Source: Myxococcales bacterium (lineage in GTDB: Bacteria; Myxococcota_A; Polyangia; Polyangiales; Polyangiaceae). From it: a stretch of 64,000 bases of DNA. The notes under the pieces are model-generated. The model was not told the DNA's origin and searched no databases. It worked only from the letters and a program-made list of their open reading frames with translations. The stretch's first letter is position 1; each line of letters starts with the position of its first letter. The stretch covers positions 248,001 to 312,000 of the forward strand of contig JADJCA010000007.1 of assembly GCA_016703425.1 (NCBI GenBank), in the 5' to 3' direction. Shown piece by piece: positions 43,016 through 52,051 of this stretch. Position numbers and translations under genes: made by a program.

Positions 43016-43666
43016 GTGTCACCTCTCTTCCGCATGCGCGTCACACGCCCCGTCGTTCGCTCGTTCAAGGCCGCTTACGCCCGCGAGGCCATCGCTCACG
43101 TTCGCCAAGGCGGGCTCGCCATCTTTTGGGAGTCGGAAAAGCGAGCGCGCCTCGTGTTCCAAGAGCCGCGCGAAGGCAACGATCAAGACCTCGGCGAGTG
43201 GGCGCTCTTGGACTTGGGCAAGCAGCGCTTTGACGTCGAGAGCCGCGGCGCCTTTCGCGGCCTCGCCACCTCGCTCGTGCCGCGCGAGCACCACGACATC
43301 GTAGAAGGTTGGGTTCGGCGCGACTCGGTCTGGCGAGGCGCCACGCGCAAGGTCTCCTTCGACTGCCTCGAGTGTGGGGCGTGTTGCCGCGACAACGAGG
43401 TGGTGCTGCAGAAGGTCGACATCGTGCGCTTTCAGAAGGGCGGCCGGCCGGACCTCCTCAAGAAGCCCTACGCGCGGCGGCGCCGCGACAAGAAGATTGT
43501 GCTGACGCTGCTCAAGTCGAAGGACTGCCGGCACCTCCAAAAGGACAACAAGTGCCGCATCTACCCGCTGCGTCCCGACGCGTGCAGCTTGTTTCCCGTG
43601 GCGAGCGAGTGTTGCCTCTTCGCGCGGGAAGAGGAGCTCGGCCTCGTCGACGGTGCCAGAGACTGA
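43016..43666 (+). CDS. YkgJ-family cysteine cluster protein
   Basis: A 216-residue protein. A motif CLECGACCRDNEV, then SKDCRHLQKDNKCRIYPLRP and DACSLFPV form the cysteine cluster of the YkgJ-type (PF03692) domain, thought to bind iron-sulfur or zinc. The N-terminal 100 residues are unrecognised. The start is unclear: GTG 43016 and ATG 43034 are both in frame with weak ribosome sites, and the frame is open back into pyrG. The function in this family is unknown. It is convergent with the Pro-rich gene. Confidence 0.75.
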   Translation: MSPLFRMRVTRPVVRSFKAAYAREAIAHVRQGGLAIFWESEKRARLVFQEPREGNDQDLGEWALLDLGKQRFDVESRGAFRGLATSLVPREHHDIVEGWVRRDSVWRGATRKVSFDCLECGACCRDNEVVLQKVDIVRFQKGGRPDLLKKPYARRRRDKKIVLTLLKSKDCRHLQKDNKCRIYPLRPDACSLFPVASECCLFAREEELGLVDGARD

Positions 43667-43712
43667 GGCGGAGCGCGCTTTCGCTCGTGGACGGTCGACG
43701 GCTTAGAGCACT

Positions 43713-44279
43713 CTAGCTCACGTCGTCGCTGAGCCACGCGCGGGCACGCGCGCGCGATTGAACGACGGGCCACGTCGGCGGGACGGCGCTGGGCAAGGGC
43801 GGCGCCTTCACGGCGGGCCGCGGCGCACTGGGCGTCGCAGCGCGCGGTGGGAGCGGCGCACGCGCCGCCAGCGGCGGCGTCCCTCCCTTGGGCGCGCTCC
43901 TCGCGACGGGCGGCGGCGCGGCGGCCCGCTCGACGACGGGTTTGGCGAAAACGCGCAGCGCCGAGGGGACCTTCGCCGGCGGGAGCAACGTGGTCGTGCG
44001 CGGCGGAGCTGGCGCCGCGCCGACGGCGGGCGTGCGCTGCTCGCCCGTTGGAGCGACCGGCGGCGCGACGCGCTGCACGTAGCTCTCGAAGAGCTCGCTC
44101 GACGGCGGCATCGACGGCGCGGGCTCGATCTCGAAGGGATCGCGCAGCGTCAACATGCGGGGTCGCGGCGCGAGCGGCGTCGCGGAGGAATCGGGGCGCG
44201 GCGGACCGGAGGCGCCGGAAGAGCCTGGCTGTCCCGGGCTGGGAGCGGAACCAGTTCGCGGACGAGGTGCACTTCGCAT
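43713..44279 (-). CDS. hypothetical Pro/Ala-rich protein
   Basis: A 188-residue low-complexity protein (about half Pro, Ala and Arg) with an island MLTLRDPFEIEPAPSMPPSSELFESYVQ near residues 40-70 and the end RARAWLSDDVS. ATG 44279 (MRSAPRPR) is used. It has no known motif, and low-complexity frames arise by chance in such DNA. It is kept because it is on the same strand as the neighbouring L,D-transpeptidase gene, fills a gap between real genes, and its central island has normal protein-like composition. Confidence 0.35.
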   Translation of the reverse strand: MRSAPRPRTGSAPSPGQPGSSGASGPPRPDSSATPLAPRPRMLTLRDPFEIEPAPSMPPSSELFESYVQRVAPPVAPTGEQRTPAVGAAPAPPRTTTLLPPAKVPSALRVFAKPVVERAAAPPPVARSAPKGGTPPLAARAPLPPRAATPSAPRPAVKAPPLPSAVPPTWPVVQSRARARAWLSDDVS

Positions 44280-44426
44280 GGGGGCCTCCGAGCTCGCTCC
44301 TTGTGGCGAGCGCCCCACCGCTATCACGAGCGCAAGCGTGATTTACGCGCGCTTTTCGCCCCCCATCCGCTCCTGCTGCGAAAACGCGCAACGCCAGAGC
44401 AATTCAAAGGCGTCTCGCGACAGGCC

Positions 44427-45137
44427 TCACGGGTCGCCTCGACCCGCCCGCTCGATGTAGAGGACGCTTCCTCCCTTCAGCCGCCGAATGATCGCCTCGC
44501 GCATGTTGTTGGGGATCGCTGGGCAACCCCAGGAGCGCCCCTGCTTCGCCGAGCCCTCCTCGACGTAGTCGGCGCTGTGCATCACCACCGCTCGCGACCG
44601 TGCGTTGCTGTTGGTGTCCGACACGCCATCGAGGCGAAGCGACAAACCGTGATTGCCTTGGTAGGTCTCCCCCGTGAGGTAGAAGCCCACCGACGAGGCG
44701 TTGGAGCCCGAGACGTTGCTGAAGCGCCGCGCGTAGCCAGTGTGGTCGGGATCGCTACCGGAGCCGTGCGCCACCACGTGAGCGTCGACGCGCCCCGTGT
44801 CCATTTCGACGATGAAGAGGCGCTTCTTCGACGAGTGCCGCGAAAAGTCGATGACGCTGAGGTACCGGCGATTGGTCACGCGCTCGCGATTGAGCTCCCA
44901 GAAGGCGACGGCTCGGTAGAGAAGGTCGCGCGGCACAACGCGGTCCGGGTCAAGCTGGGGGAAGCGCTCCACCATGTGAGCCTCGTCCTCCGCCGTCGGT
45001 TCTACGAATCCGTCGATGGTGAGCGCGCTCTCGTCGGCGGCCGGCTCGCCACCCGAATCGTCGTCTGTCGCGGCAACGGAGCACGCGGTCAATCCGAGGA
45101 ACGCCAGAACAACCAGTGAGTGAGTCGAGAGCCGCAT
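44427..45137 (-). CDS. L,D-transpeptidase-like lipoprotein (YkuD_2 type)
   Basis: A 236-residue exported protein with lipobox LTAC (Cys19). Its second half has the active-site pattern of murein L,D-transpeptidase catalytic-like proteins: RLFIVEMDTGRV, YARRFSNVSGSNASSVGFY, AVVMHSADYV (H187) and GRSWGCPAI (C205). Enzymes with this pattern cross-link or modify peptidoglycan; the YkuD_2 subgroup is not well characterised. ATG 45137 (MRLSTHS) opens the signal peptide; the frame extends to 45212. It is alone, with 169 bases before the next gene upstream. Confidence 0.8.
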   Translation of the reverse strand: MRLSTHSLVVLAFLGLTACSVAATDDDSGGEPAADESALTIDGFVEPTAEDEAHMVERFPQLDPDRVVPRDLLYRAVAFWELNRERVTNRRYLSVIDFSRHSSKKRLFIVEMDTGRVDAHVVAHGSGSDPDHTGYARRFSNVSGSNASSVGFYLTGETYQGNHGLSLRLDGVSDTNSNARSRAVVMHSADYVEEGSAKQGRSWGCPAIPNNMREAIIRRLKGGSVLYIERAGRGDP

Positions 45138-45306
45138 GCCCAGCGCTAGAGCACGGACCGCACCACCGCCGGCGATCCACCAAGAGCGGAGCTGTGCGCT
45201 GGCGTCGCTCAAACGGGCGCCCTTGGGCGAACTTTCCGCCGGTAGCTAGAGGTTCCGTCGCACCGCGGTGACGGACGGAGACACCAACCGCCCCCGAATC
45301 GGAACG

Positions 45307-45981
45307 TCAGTCGTCGCTTCGCTGCCCCACGAAGTGGTCGTCTTTGTCGGAGAAGAGGACGTTGAAGGTCGTGAGCGAGCCGTAACAGGCGGTGACGTAT
45401 TGCTGCATCTGCACCTTCTCGTCGTCGCCGAGCTGAGGGTGCGCGTTGATCTTTTGTTCAAGCACGCGGAGCTTGTCCCGCACCATGACGACCTTATGAA
45501 AGAAGCCGTCGATGGGGATGCGCTTCTCCTGAGTGCCCTCTTTGCCCGGTTTGATGATGACCTCGCCGCCGACGAACCGTGCCGCGAGCGGCGCGTCCCC
45601 GACGCCAAGCTCGTCGCGAATCACGGCCCTCAGAATTTGGCGAAACTCGTTCTTGTCCATGTCGAGAAGCTCCTCGGGAATGTCGAAGTCGGTGGGCTGG
45701 GACGGCACGATGGCCCGCGGCGCCGTGGCGCCGGGCGAAGACGAGCGCGCCCGCGCTGGCGTTCCACGAGCACCGCGCGCCTCCGCCCGGCGTTTCGCGG
45801 CGATGAGGTCGTCGAGCTTGGCCCAGCTCGAGCAGGTGTTCGTCTCGTAGATCGGCGCCGGCCAAACGTTCAGGAGGCACTCGCCGGTGCGGCGCACCTC
45901 ACCTTTGTCGTCGATGGTCTCGACGACGTGAACGAAGCGGGCGCAGGTGGCACATCGGCCGTTCAGATCAGGTCGGTCCAC
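45307..45981 (-). CDS. hypothetical protein with N-terminal Cys motif
   Basis: A 224-residue soluble protein. The N-terminus carries RCATCARFVH, GECLLNVWP and NTCSSW, a possible zinc or iron site. A Pro/Arg linker (about residues 60-85) and a helical C-terminal domain follow (DEKVQMQQYVTACYGSLTTF). No family is recognised. GTG 45981 is preferred because it sits 7 bases after the stop of the upstream propeller gene with GAG before it; the longer frame to 46248 overlaps that gene and is low-complexity. It is the last gene of the HEAT/propeller operon. Confidence 0.6.
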   Translation of the reverse strand: MDRPDLNGRCATCARFVHVVETIDDKGEVRRTGECLLNVWPAPIYETNTCSSWAKLDDLIAAKRRAEARGARGTPARARSSSPGATAPRAIVPSQPTDFDIPEELLDMDKNEFRQILRAVIRDELGVGDAPLAARFVGGEVIIKPGKEGTQEKRIPIDGFFHKVVMVRDKLRVLEQKINAHPQLGDDEKVQMQQYVTACYGSLTTFNVLFSDKDDHFVGQRSDD

Positions 45982-45988
45982 GGAGCGC

Positions 45989-47860
45989 TCACTTGGCCGG
46001 TGGCTTCTTCTTCGCGTCAGGTTTCGCGTCCGGTTTCGCGTCCGGTTTCGCGACCGGTTTCGGCGTCGCCGCGTCTTTGGATGCGTCGCCGGCCCCGTCT
46101 TTGGGGTGGGTGTTGGCCTCAAGAACCGATTGGATCCGGGCCTTGAGCGTCTCGGCCATGCTCCCGCGCGCAAGCGCCGCGTCGACGGTCGCCTTGCCGT
46201 CCTTGCCGCCGACGCGCAGGAGCGCCTGCGCGACGCTCGTGACGGCAAGCTCCTGATCGTCGCCCTGCGCCGTGCCGTGGTACATCGCGAAAAACTGACG
46301 AAGCTCCTTGGCGTCGTCGGGGCGAGCCACGGTGGCGAGGGCCGCGGCGATGTGCCGAAGATCCGCGTCAGGGGTGGCCGGATCGAGCAGGTGAAGGACG
46401 AGCACCTGCGCGGCGCCGGGTTCCTTCATGCGGCCAAGCGCCTGCGCGATGGGGCCCGACGGCGGCGGAATGAGCACGTCGGACAAGAAGTCGTAGTGGC
46501 GGCGGAGCGCCTCGATCATGAAGCGGCCGCCGTTTCGCCTCCCCGCGAGTGACGTCCGCGCGTCCGCGGCGACGGGAACGGGCGTCTTTGAATCGGACAC
46601 GAGATCGATGAGCGCCTTGGTGGCCACCTCGTCCTCGAGGGTCGCGAGCTCGCGGAGGAGCAGCCGGTGCGCGGTCGCTAGCTCCGCGTCCTTCTTTCCG
46701 AGGACGTCGGCGAGCTGCTGCGCGAGCGGAGGCGCGGCAGCATGGGGAACGCGGAGCTCATCCATCCCAACGACGCACGACTGAAGCGCTTCTCCGGCAT
46801 CGAGCTCCCGCGCCACGCCGCCTGACTGGGCGTCGATCACCGCGACCTTGCCCGACGCATCGCACACAGCCATAACCCCGCTGCCGGCGACGCCGCCGAT
46901 GACGTCGGCGGGCCGAGCGAGGGCCCAGGTGAGTTGCCCGCGCTCGGCGCGGAGTCCCATGACGAGGCGGTAGTAGGTGGCGAAGTAGCGCCCCGAGTCC
47001 AACGTGAGGGCACCTTCGCGATCGGCGGCGCGTGCGTAGAGGCGAATGCGATCGCGAGCGCCAGCGATGATGGGAAACTTCGTCTCTGGCGCCGAAAAAA
47101 GCGTCGGCGAGCCGGCTAGTTCGCGCGGCGGCACGGTCACATGGGAGGCGCGATTTTGCGACGCGAACCGCGTCTTGTCGTCGAAGCGAAAGATCCCCAC
47201 CTCGCCGAAGTAGAGATGACCGCCCGCGGTCCACGCGTGGCTCGTCTTCTCGCGCACGAGGATGCGCGCCAGCTCGCTGCCGGACTTCGCGTCGATGGCG
47301 CTCACGTATTGCGAGCCCCACGGCACGAAGACGACGCCGCTCAGCATCGCTGGTGTTCCGAGGGAGACGTCGGTCTCGGTTCGCGATACGACGCGGCCGT
47401 CGCGGCTCACGACCACGAGCAGCGAGCCCTTGCCGTGACCGAGCACGACGGCCGTCAACGCGCCGTCGTCGCCGGCGCCGCGGAGGCTCCCCGGCGACGA
47501 CGCGGTCCACACCTTCTGGCCGCTCTTCGCGTCGAAGGCCACGATGTTGCCGCCGCCGGTGGCCACGACGAGCGAGCCCGTCAGGACCGGGCGCGCGTCG
47601 AGCGCGTAGCTGGTCGTCCACTTGGCGCTGCCGTCGAGCGGCACGCCGATGAGCTTGCCGTTGGCGACGCCGACGGCCACGTCGGTCGCGCGGACCACGG
47701 GTGCGCCCTTCAGGCGCGACCAGAGAGTGGCGGCCGACGCGCCTTGGTCATCGTTCCACTCGCCGAAAGGCGACGTGCCGCCGCCGACGAGGGGCGCGCC
47801 GCCGCACGCGACGACCATGGTGGAGACGGCCGCGAGGCCGGCGAGCGAAGGCAGCTTCAC
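45989..47860 (-). CDS. beta-propeller (PQQ-like repeat) lipoprotein with HEAT-like C-terminal part
   Basis: A 623-residue lipoprotein (lipobox MVVAC, Cys19). Residues about 50-370 hold repeated propeller blades (GNIVAFDAKSGQKVWTA, SGSELAR, DASGKVAVIDAQSGG), which resemble PQQ-binding-like repeats without the enzyme residues. Residues about 380-580 are helical and HEAT-like, echoing the next gene upstream. The end is a Lys/Pro/Asp/Ala repeat tail (see the 12-bp repeat). It has an ATGA overlap with the HEAT gene, so they are translationally coupled. It is probably a protein-interaction module on the periplasmic side. Confidence 0.75.
   Translation of the reverse strand: MKLPSLAGLAAVSTMVVACGGAPLVGGGTSPFGEWNDDQGASAATLWSRLKGAPVVRATDVAVGVANGKLIGVPLDGSAKWTTSYALDARPVLTGSLVVATGGGNIVAFDAKSGQKVWTASSPGSLRGAGDDGALTAVVLGHGKGSLLVVVSRDGRVVSRTETDVSLGTPAMLSGVVFVPWGSQYVSAIDAKSGSELARILVREKTSHAWTAGGHLYFGEVGIFRFDDKTRFASQNRASHVTVPPRELAGSPTLFSAPETKFPIIAGARDRIRLYARAADREGALTLDSGRYFATYYRLVMGLRAERGQLTWALARPADVIGGVAGSGVMAVCDASGKVAVIDAQSGGVARELDAGEALQSCVVGMDELRVPHAAAPPLAQQLADVLGKKDAELATAHRLLLRELATLEDEVATKALIDLVSDSKTPVPVAADARTSLAGRRNGGRFMIEALRRHYDFLSDVLIPPPSGPIAQALGRMKEPGAAQVLVLHLLDPATPDADLRHIAAALATVARPDDAKELRQFFAMYHGTAQGDDQELAVTSVAQALLRVGGKDGKATVDAALARGSMAETLKARIQSVLEANTHPKDGAGDASKDAATPKPVAKPDAKPDAKPDAKKKPPAK
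46011..46058. repeat. four 12-bp tandem repeats coding a Lys-Pro-Asp-Ala tail
   Basis: TTCGCGTCAGGT, TTCGCGTCCGGT twice and TTCGCGACCGGT lie in series inside the 3' end of the lipoprotein gene. On the coding strand they specify KPDA-like units, so the tail length could vary. Confidence 0.85.
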
Positions 47861-48696
47861 GATGCACCTCCCGCCGTCGCCGCAATGGCCTGCTCGATGG
47901 CCTGCTTCAGCCGCGGCGACGCAGCCTTGAGTCGCTTCTGCACGTCGCGGAGGAACTTGTTGGCCTCCGGCGTCCCGAGCTCGCGAATGCGCCCGATGAC
48001 CTTCACCTTGACGTCTTCGGGGACCTCACCGGTCGGCCGGAAGAGGATTTGGTCGAAGCCGCCGGTCATGACCTCGAAGGGCTGGCGGCCAAGTCGCCCT
48101 GCGAAGTCGTCGCAGTCCTTGGGCAGGCAAAGTTGTCCGATGCTGGCGGCCGCCTCAGCGACCTTGTGATCGAAGGCGATGAAGAGGTCCGGGAGCGCTT
48201 CCTTTGCCTTCATGGCCCCGAGGGCGGACGCCGCGGTGCCGCGGACCATGCCGTCGGCGTCGTGGAGGCGAGCTCGGAGCGCCTTGACGGCCACGGGCCC
48301 GCGAAGACGCCCGAGGGTCTGCATGGCCAGTCGTCGCAGCTTCACGTCCCGATGAACGCCGTAGTGCGCGACGGCGGGAGCTGCGCTCTCCGCTTCCAGG
48401 TCACCGAGCGTCTCGAGAGCGGCCTCCGTGAGCGCGCGCGACGCGCCGCGGTCGAGGATGGCTGCGATGTCGGTCGCGAGGTGCGACGCCGCCGGACCGG
48501 CGATGCGAACCTCGTCGAGGGCCGACTGCACCTCCGCGGGATCGTCGGACTTGAGCTTCTTGGCGACGTCCGGTGACACCGTGACCGCCGCGCCGCGCGG
48601 CGGGGCAGGCTTCTTCGGCGGGTCCGCCGAGACGTGGGGAGACACAAGGAGGGCCGCGAGGACGAGCACACGGCGGAGCGGGCCATTGGCGTGCAT
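47857..48696 (-). CDS. HEAT-repeat protein with signal peptide
   Basis: A 279-residue protein with an N-terminal signal peptide (VLVLAALLVSPHVSADPP). It then has helical HEAT-type repeats: LKSDDPAEVQSALDEV, ALETLGDLEAESAAPAV, AMQTLGRLRGPVAVKALRA, ASALGAMKAKEALPDL. These repeats bind other proteins. It is the first gene of a three-gene minus-strand operon with overlapping ends, and is divergent from the mutL operon. The partner is probably the propeller lipoprotein encoded next, but this is inferred from coupling only. Confidence 0.75.
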   Translation of the reverse strand: MHANGPLRRVLVLAALLVSPHVSADPPKKPAPPRGAAVTVSPDVAKKLKSDDPAEVQSALDEVRIAGPAASHLATDIAAILDRGASRALTEAALETLGDLEAESAAPAVAHYGVHRDVKLRRLAMQTLGRLRGPVAVKALRARLHDADGMVRGTAASALGAMKAKEALPDLFIAFDHKVAEAAASIGQLCLPKDCDDFAGRLGRQPFEVMTGGFDQILFRPTGEVPEDVKVKVIGRIRELGTPEANKFLRDVQKRLKAASPRLKQAIEQAIAATAGGAS

Positions 48697-48799
48697 GACC
48701 GGCGCGATCTACCACGTCTCGGAGCCGCGGTCTTCGCGCCGTGGCCCGCCGAGTTCGGTCGCGTCCCCGGCCCCGCGGCGGCCGTGCTATCTCGGCCCG

Positions 48800-49423
48800 A
48801 TGCAGGCGCCGAAACGGCCGTTTTACCTCCTCGTCGCGCTCGTCGTGGCTTGGCTCTTCGGCGTTGGCGGCTGCACGCAGGGGACCTACATCATTGGCTC
48901 CTACTGGAGCCCGGTGCCGGACATCGCCGAGATCGCGGGCCGCGCCCACGGCGACGACGACAAGAAGGCGCTCGCCGACGCCACGACCCGCTGCTTCGCG
49001 GCGACCGACGCGGCCAAGCCCAAAGTCTTCCCCCTCGGCGTCGCGTCGCTGGTGCTCGGCATCGCGGTGGTGCTCTTCGCGGCCCGTTCGCTCGCGGGCA
49101 AGAACTCGGCGCGCGTGTTCTTGGTGCAGCTCATGCTCGCGCAAGGGCTCTTCGTCGTCGTTCGCGATCTAGCCACGCGCGAGATCGGTGCGGCATGTTT
49201 TGACGTGGAGCGTCTCGTTCTGAAGCTCGACCTTCAAAACAAGAAGGCCGACGCCACCGTCGTCGATCGACTCACGCCCGCGCTCCGCGACAAGGCCGCG
49301 CTCGGCGCGACGGCGGCGCGCACGGCGGGCGCGGCGCTCATCGTCCTGGCGCTGATGCGAAGGCGCACGCGCGACTACTTTGATGCCGCCGAGCGCGCGC
49401 AGACGGAGCGGGATCGGGCGTGA
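48800..49423 (+). CDS. membrane protein, unknown function
   Basis: A 207-residue protein: an N-terminal hydrophobic helix (YLLVALVVAWLFGVGGC) that could also be a lipoprotein signal, an extracytoplasmic segment, two more helices (VASLVLGIAVVLFAARS, VFLVQLMLAQGLFVVV) and one near the C-terminus before an Arg-rich tail. I know no family. ATG 48800 is preferred; the frame is open to 48428. Its TGA overlaps the mutL GTG by four bases (GTGA), so it is first in the mutL-miaA-tetR operon. Confidence 0.6.
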   Translation: MQAPKRPFYLLVALVVAWLFGVGGCTQGTYIIGSYWSPVPDIAEIAGRAHGDDDKKALADATTRCFAATDAAKPKVFPLGVASLVLGIAVVLFAARSLAGKNSARVFLVQLMLAQGLFVVVRDLATREIGAACFDVERLVLKLDLQNKKADATVVDRLTPALRDKAALGATAARTAGAALIVLALMRRRTRDYFDAAERAQTERDRA

Positions 49424-51147
49424 AGATCCGGCGACTCTCGAACGACCTCGCCAACCAAATCGCCGCCGGCGAGGTCGTCGAGCGCCCCGCGAGCGTCGTC
49501 AAGGAGCTCGTGGAGAACTCCGTCGACGCGAACGCCACCCGGGTTCGTGTCGAGATCGCGCAAGGTGGCCTCGCGCTCGTTCAGGTGTCCGACGACGGAG
49601 AAGGCATGGCGCGAGACGACGCGCTCCTTTGCCTCGAACGGCACGCCACCAGCAAGATCGCCCGCGCCGAAGATCTCTTCTCGCTGCGCACCTTCGGCTT
49701 TCGCGGCGAGGCGGTCCCGAGCATCGCGTCAGTCTCGCGCTTCACTATGGTGACGCGCACGCGCGAAGACCCCGAAGCCACGCAGCTCGACGTGGAGGGT
49801 GGTGGCGACGCCAAGGTGCGCCCCGCCGGAGCGAACGTCGGCACGACGATCACTGTGGCCGACCTCTTCTTCAACGTCCCGGCGCGTCGCAAATTCCTGA
49901 AGAGCACGGGCACCGAGGGCGCACACGTCGGCGAAGTCGTGCTGCTCGCCGCCTTGGCGTGTCCGCTCGTGACCTTCACGTTGGCCCGCGACGGGCGTGT
50001 GGTCCGCGAGTATTTGCGTGCCACGTCGCGCGAAGACCGCGTGCGGCAAGCGCTCTCGGCGGAGCGACTCGTGCGTGCGATTGGCACCTGCGGCCCGCTC
50101 ACCATCGAGGCGCTCTTGGCGGCTCCCGAGCGAGCTCGCGCCGGCGCCAGCGGCCTGCACCTCTTCGTCAACGGCCGCCCCGTGCGGGACCGGTCCTTGG
50201 CGCGCGCCGTGGCGCAAAGCTACGGCTCCGTGTTGGAGGGGGGCCGCTACCCTATCGGCGTCGTCTACTTGGATCTCGCGCCCGAGCTCGTGGACATCAA
50301 CGTGCACCCTCAGAAGGCCGAGGTCCGCTTTCAAGACGCGCGCGCGCTCTTCGACGCGATCGTGCGTGAGCTCCACGGTCAGCTCGCGACGGCATTTGCT
50401 CTCCCGAGCGTCGGGCCACCGTCGTACGCACCGGCCTTCTATTCCGGGGCGCGGCCATTCCCCGACGCGCCCGCCGCCTCGACCCCGTCGTTCGCCTCCT
50501 CAAGCGAAGAGCTCCCGCTCTCCGAGGGCGGCTCCTTGCCCCAAGCGGGCCTCTTCGAGAAGACCCGCGGCTTTTACGCGAACCTCGCGTTTCTGGCGCA
50601 GCTTCGCGGCACGTTCTTGCTGTGCGAGGGCGAGGACGGCCTGTACATCCTCGACCAACACGCCGCCGCGGAGCGCGTCACCTTCCATCGGCTGCGCGAG
50701 GCCTATCGGTCGCGTTCTCTGGCCATGCAGCGTCTCTTGGTCCCCGAGGTCCTTGAGTTGACGGCTGACCAGGTGGCCGCGTTCGAAGAGAACGCGGAGC
50801 GCGTCGTGTCGCTGGGCCTCGAGGTCCGCGCGGCAGGCCCGACGGCGGTCGCCGTGCACGCGGTACCGACGCTCCTCGCGCGCGCCACGCCGCGCGAGCT
50901 CGTGACCGATCTTGCGGCCGAGCTGTCGCGCGACGCGACGCGCCCCTTCGAAGGCGCCGTCGACCTGGTGCTCGCCACCATGGCGTGCCACGGTTCGGTC
51001 CGCGCCGGCGATGCCGTCGGCGAAGAAGAGGCCCGTGCGCTGCTGCGCGCCCTCGACGAAGTCGACTTCGCGGGGCACTGCCCGCACGGTCGCCCCATCG
51101 TGTCGCGACTCCCCTTTTCGGAGCTCGAGCGCCGTGTCGGTCGCTGA
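49420..51147 (+). CDS. mutL: DNA mismatch repair protein MutL
   Basis: A 575-residue protein that links MutS mismatch recognition to strand removal. The GHKL ATPase is complete: IAAGEVVERPASVVKELVEN, SDDGEGM and TFGFRGEA. The dimerisation domain contains the possible endonuclease motif DQHAAAER (D412-E418) plus ACHGSVRAGD and CPHGRP; in nicking MutL proteins a second Glu sits five residues after E418, where this has H423, so nicking activity is uncertain. A Pro/Ser linker separates the domains. GTG start; the gene overlaps miaA by 14 bases. Confidence 0.95.
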   Translation: MKIRRLSNDLANQIAAGEVVERPASVVKELVENSVDANATRVRVEIAQGGLALVQVSDDGEGMARDDALLCLERHATSKIARAEDLFSLRTFGFRGEAVPSIASVSRFTMVTRTREDPEATQLDVEGGGDAKVRPAGANVGTTITVADLFFNVPARRKFLKSTGTEGAHVGEVVLLAALACPLVTFTLARDGRVVREYLRATSREDRVRQALSAERLVRAIGTCGPLTIEALLAAPERARAGASGLHLFVNGRPVRDRSLARAVAQSYGSVLEGGRYPIGVVYLDLAPELVDINVHPQKAEVRFQDARALFDAIVRELHGQLATAFALPSVGPPSYAPAFYSGARPFPDAPAASTPSFASSSEELPLSEGGSLPQAGLFEKTRGFYANLAFLAQLRGTFLLCEGEDGLYILDQHAAAERVTFHRLREAYRSRSLAMQRLLVPEVLELTADQVAAFEENAERVVSLGLEVRAAGPTAVAVHAVPTLLARATPRELVTDLAAELSRDATRPFEGAVDLVLATMACHGSVRAGDAVGEEEARALLRALDEVDFAGHCPHGRPIVSRLPFSELERRVGR

Positions 51148-52051
51148 AGCAGCGCTGTCGCGCGTGTGCGCCGTCGCGGCAGAAGCGCCGTCCGCTTGGC
51201 TCGTCCTGGTGGGACCGACGGCCAGCGGGAAGAGCGACCTCGCGTTGGCTGCCGCCTCCGCCGTGGGCGGTGAGATCGTAAGCGCCGACAGCGTGCAAAT
51301 CGTCCGCGGCTTCGACGTGGGTTCGGGAAAGCCGACGCCCGAAGAGCGCTCGCGGATTCCGCATCACCTCATCGACGCCGTCGACCCGCTCGAGAGCATC
51401 GACGCGTCACGCTTCGCGACCATGGCCGACGAGTCGGCTCGCGACATCGAGCGCCGAGGCAAGCGCGTCATCGTGTGCGGCGGCACCTTTCTTTGGGTGC
51501 GCGCCCTCGTCTGGGGACTCGTCGACGCTCCCGCGGCGGACATTGCCATTCGCGACACGCACAAGGCCTTCGCCTTGCGCGAGGGGCGCCCCGCGCTGCA
51601 CGAGAAGCTCGCGAACGTGGACCCGGCATCGGCGGCGCGCCTCCACCCGAACGATCTCGTCCGTGTGAGCCGAGCGCTGGAGGTCTTTCAGACGACAGGC
51701 CAACGCTTGAGCGACCTCCAGGCGGGTCACGGCTTCCGCACAGCGCGTCGCGCCGTCCGCCTCTTCGGCGTCACGCGGAGTCAAGACGAGCTGACGGCGC
51801 GCATAAGGGCGCGCGTTCGCGCGTGGCTCACGGGCGGGTGGGTCGACGAGACGCGTGCGCTCTTGGACGCGGGCTTCGGCGGAGCAAGAGCCATGTCCTC
51901 CGTTGGCTACCGGGAGGTCGCGACGCACCTCCGCGGTGAGCTGCCGCGCGAAGCGCTCGAGGAGGCCATCGTGCGCGCGACGCGGGTGTACGCGCGGAGG
52001 CAGCGGACGTTCTTGAAGCAAGCGGAGGTCGAGTGGCTTCCCGCGCCGTAA
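51134..52051 (+). CDS. miaA: tRNA dimethylallyltransferase
   Basis: A 305-residue enzyme that adds an isoprenyl group to A37 of tRNAs reading U-starting codons. The P-loop is LVGPTASGKS (residues 25-34), with DSVQIVRGFDVGSGKPT and RSRIPHHLIDAVDP as family motifs; the usual DSMQVYRG is slightly altered. The C-terminal TRVYARRQRTFLKQ is typical. GTG 51134 lies inside mutL, and the mutL-miaA pairing is a conserved arrangement in many bacteria. The next gene starts inside its 3' end. Confidence 0.93.
   Translation: MSVAEAALSRVCAVAAEAPSAWLVLVGPTASGKSDLALAAASAVGGEIVSADSVQIVRGFDVGSGKPTPEERSRIPHHLIDAVDPLESIDASRFATMADESARDIERRGKRVIVCGGTFLWVRALVWGLVDAPAADIAIRDTHKAFALREGRPALHEKLANVDPASAARLHPNDLVRVSRALEVFQTTGQRLSDLQAGHGFRTARRAVRLFGVTRSQDELTARIRARVRAWLTGGWVDETRALLDAGFGGARAMSSVGYREVATHLRGELPREALEEAIVRATRVYARRQRTFLKQAEVEWLPAP

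Noticed and set aside
46011..46058. Short direct repeats considered as a CRISPR array
   Set aside because: The units are 12 bases, contiguous without spacers, and encode a protein tail.
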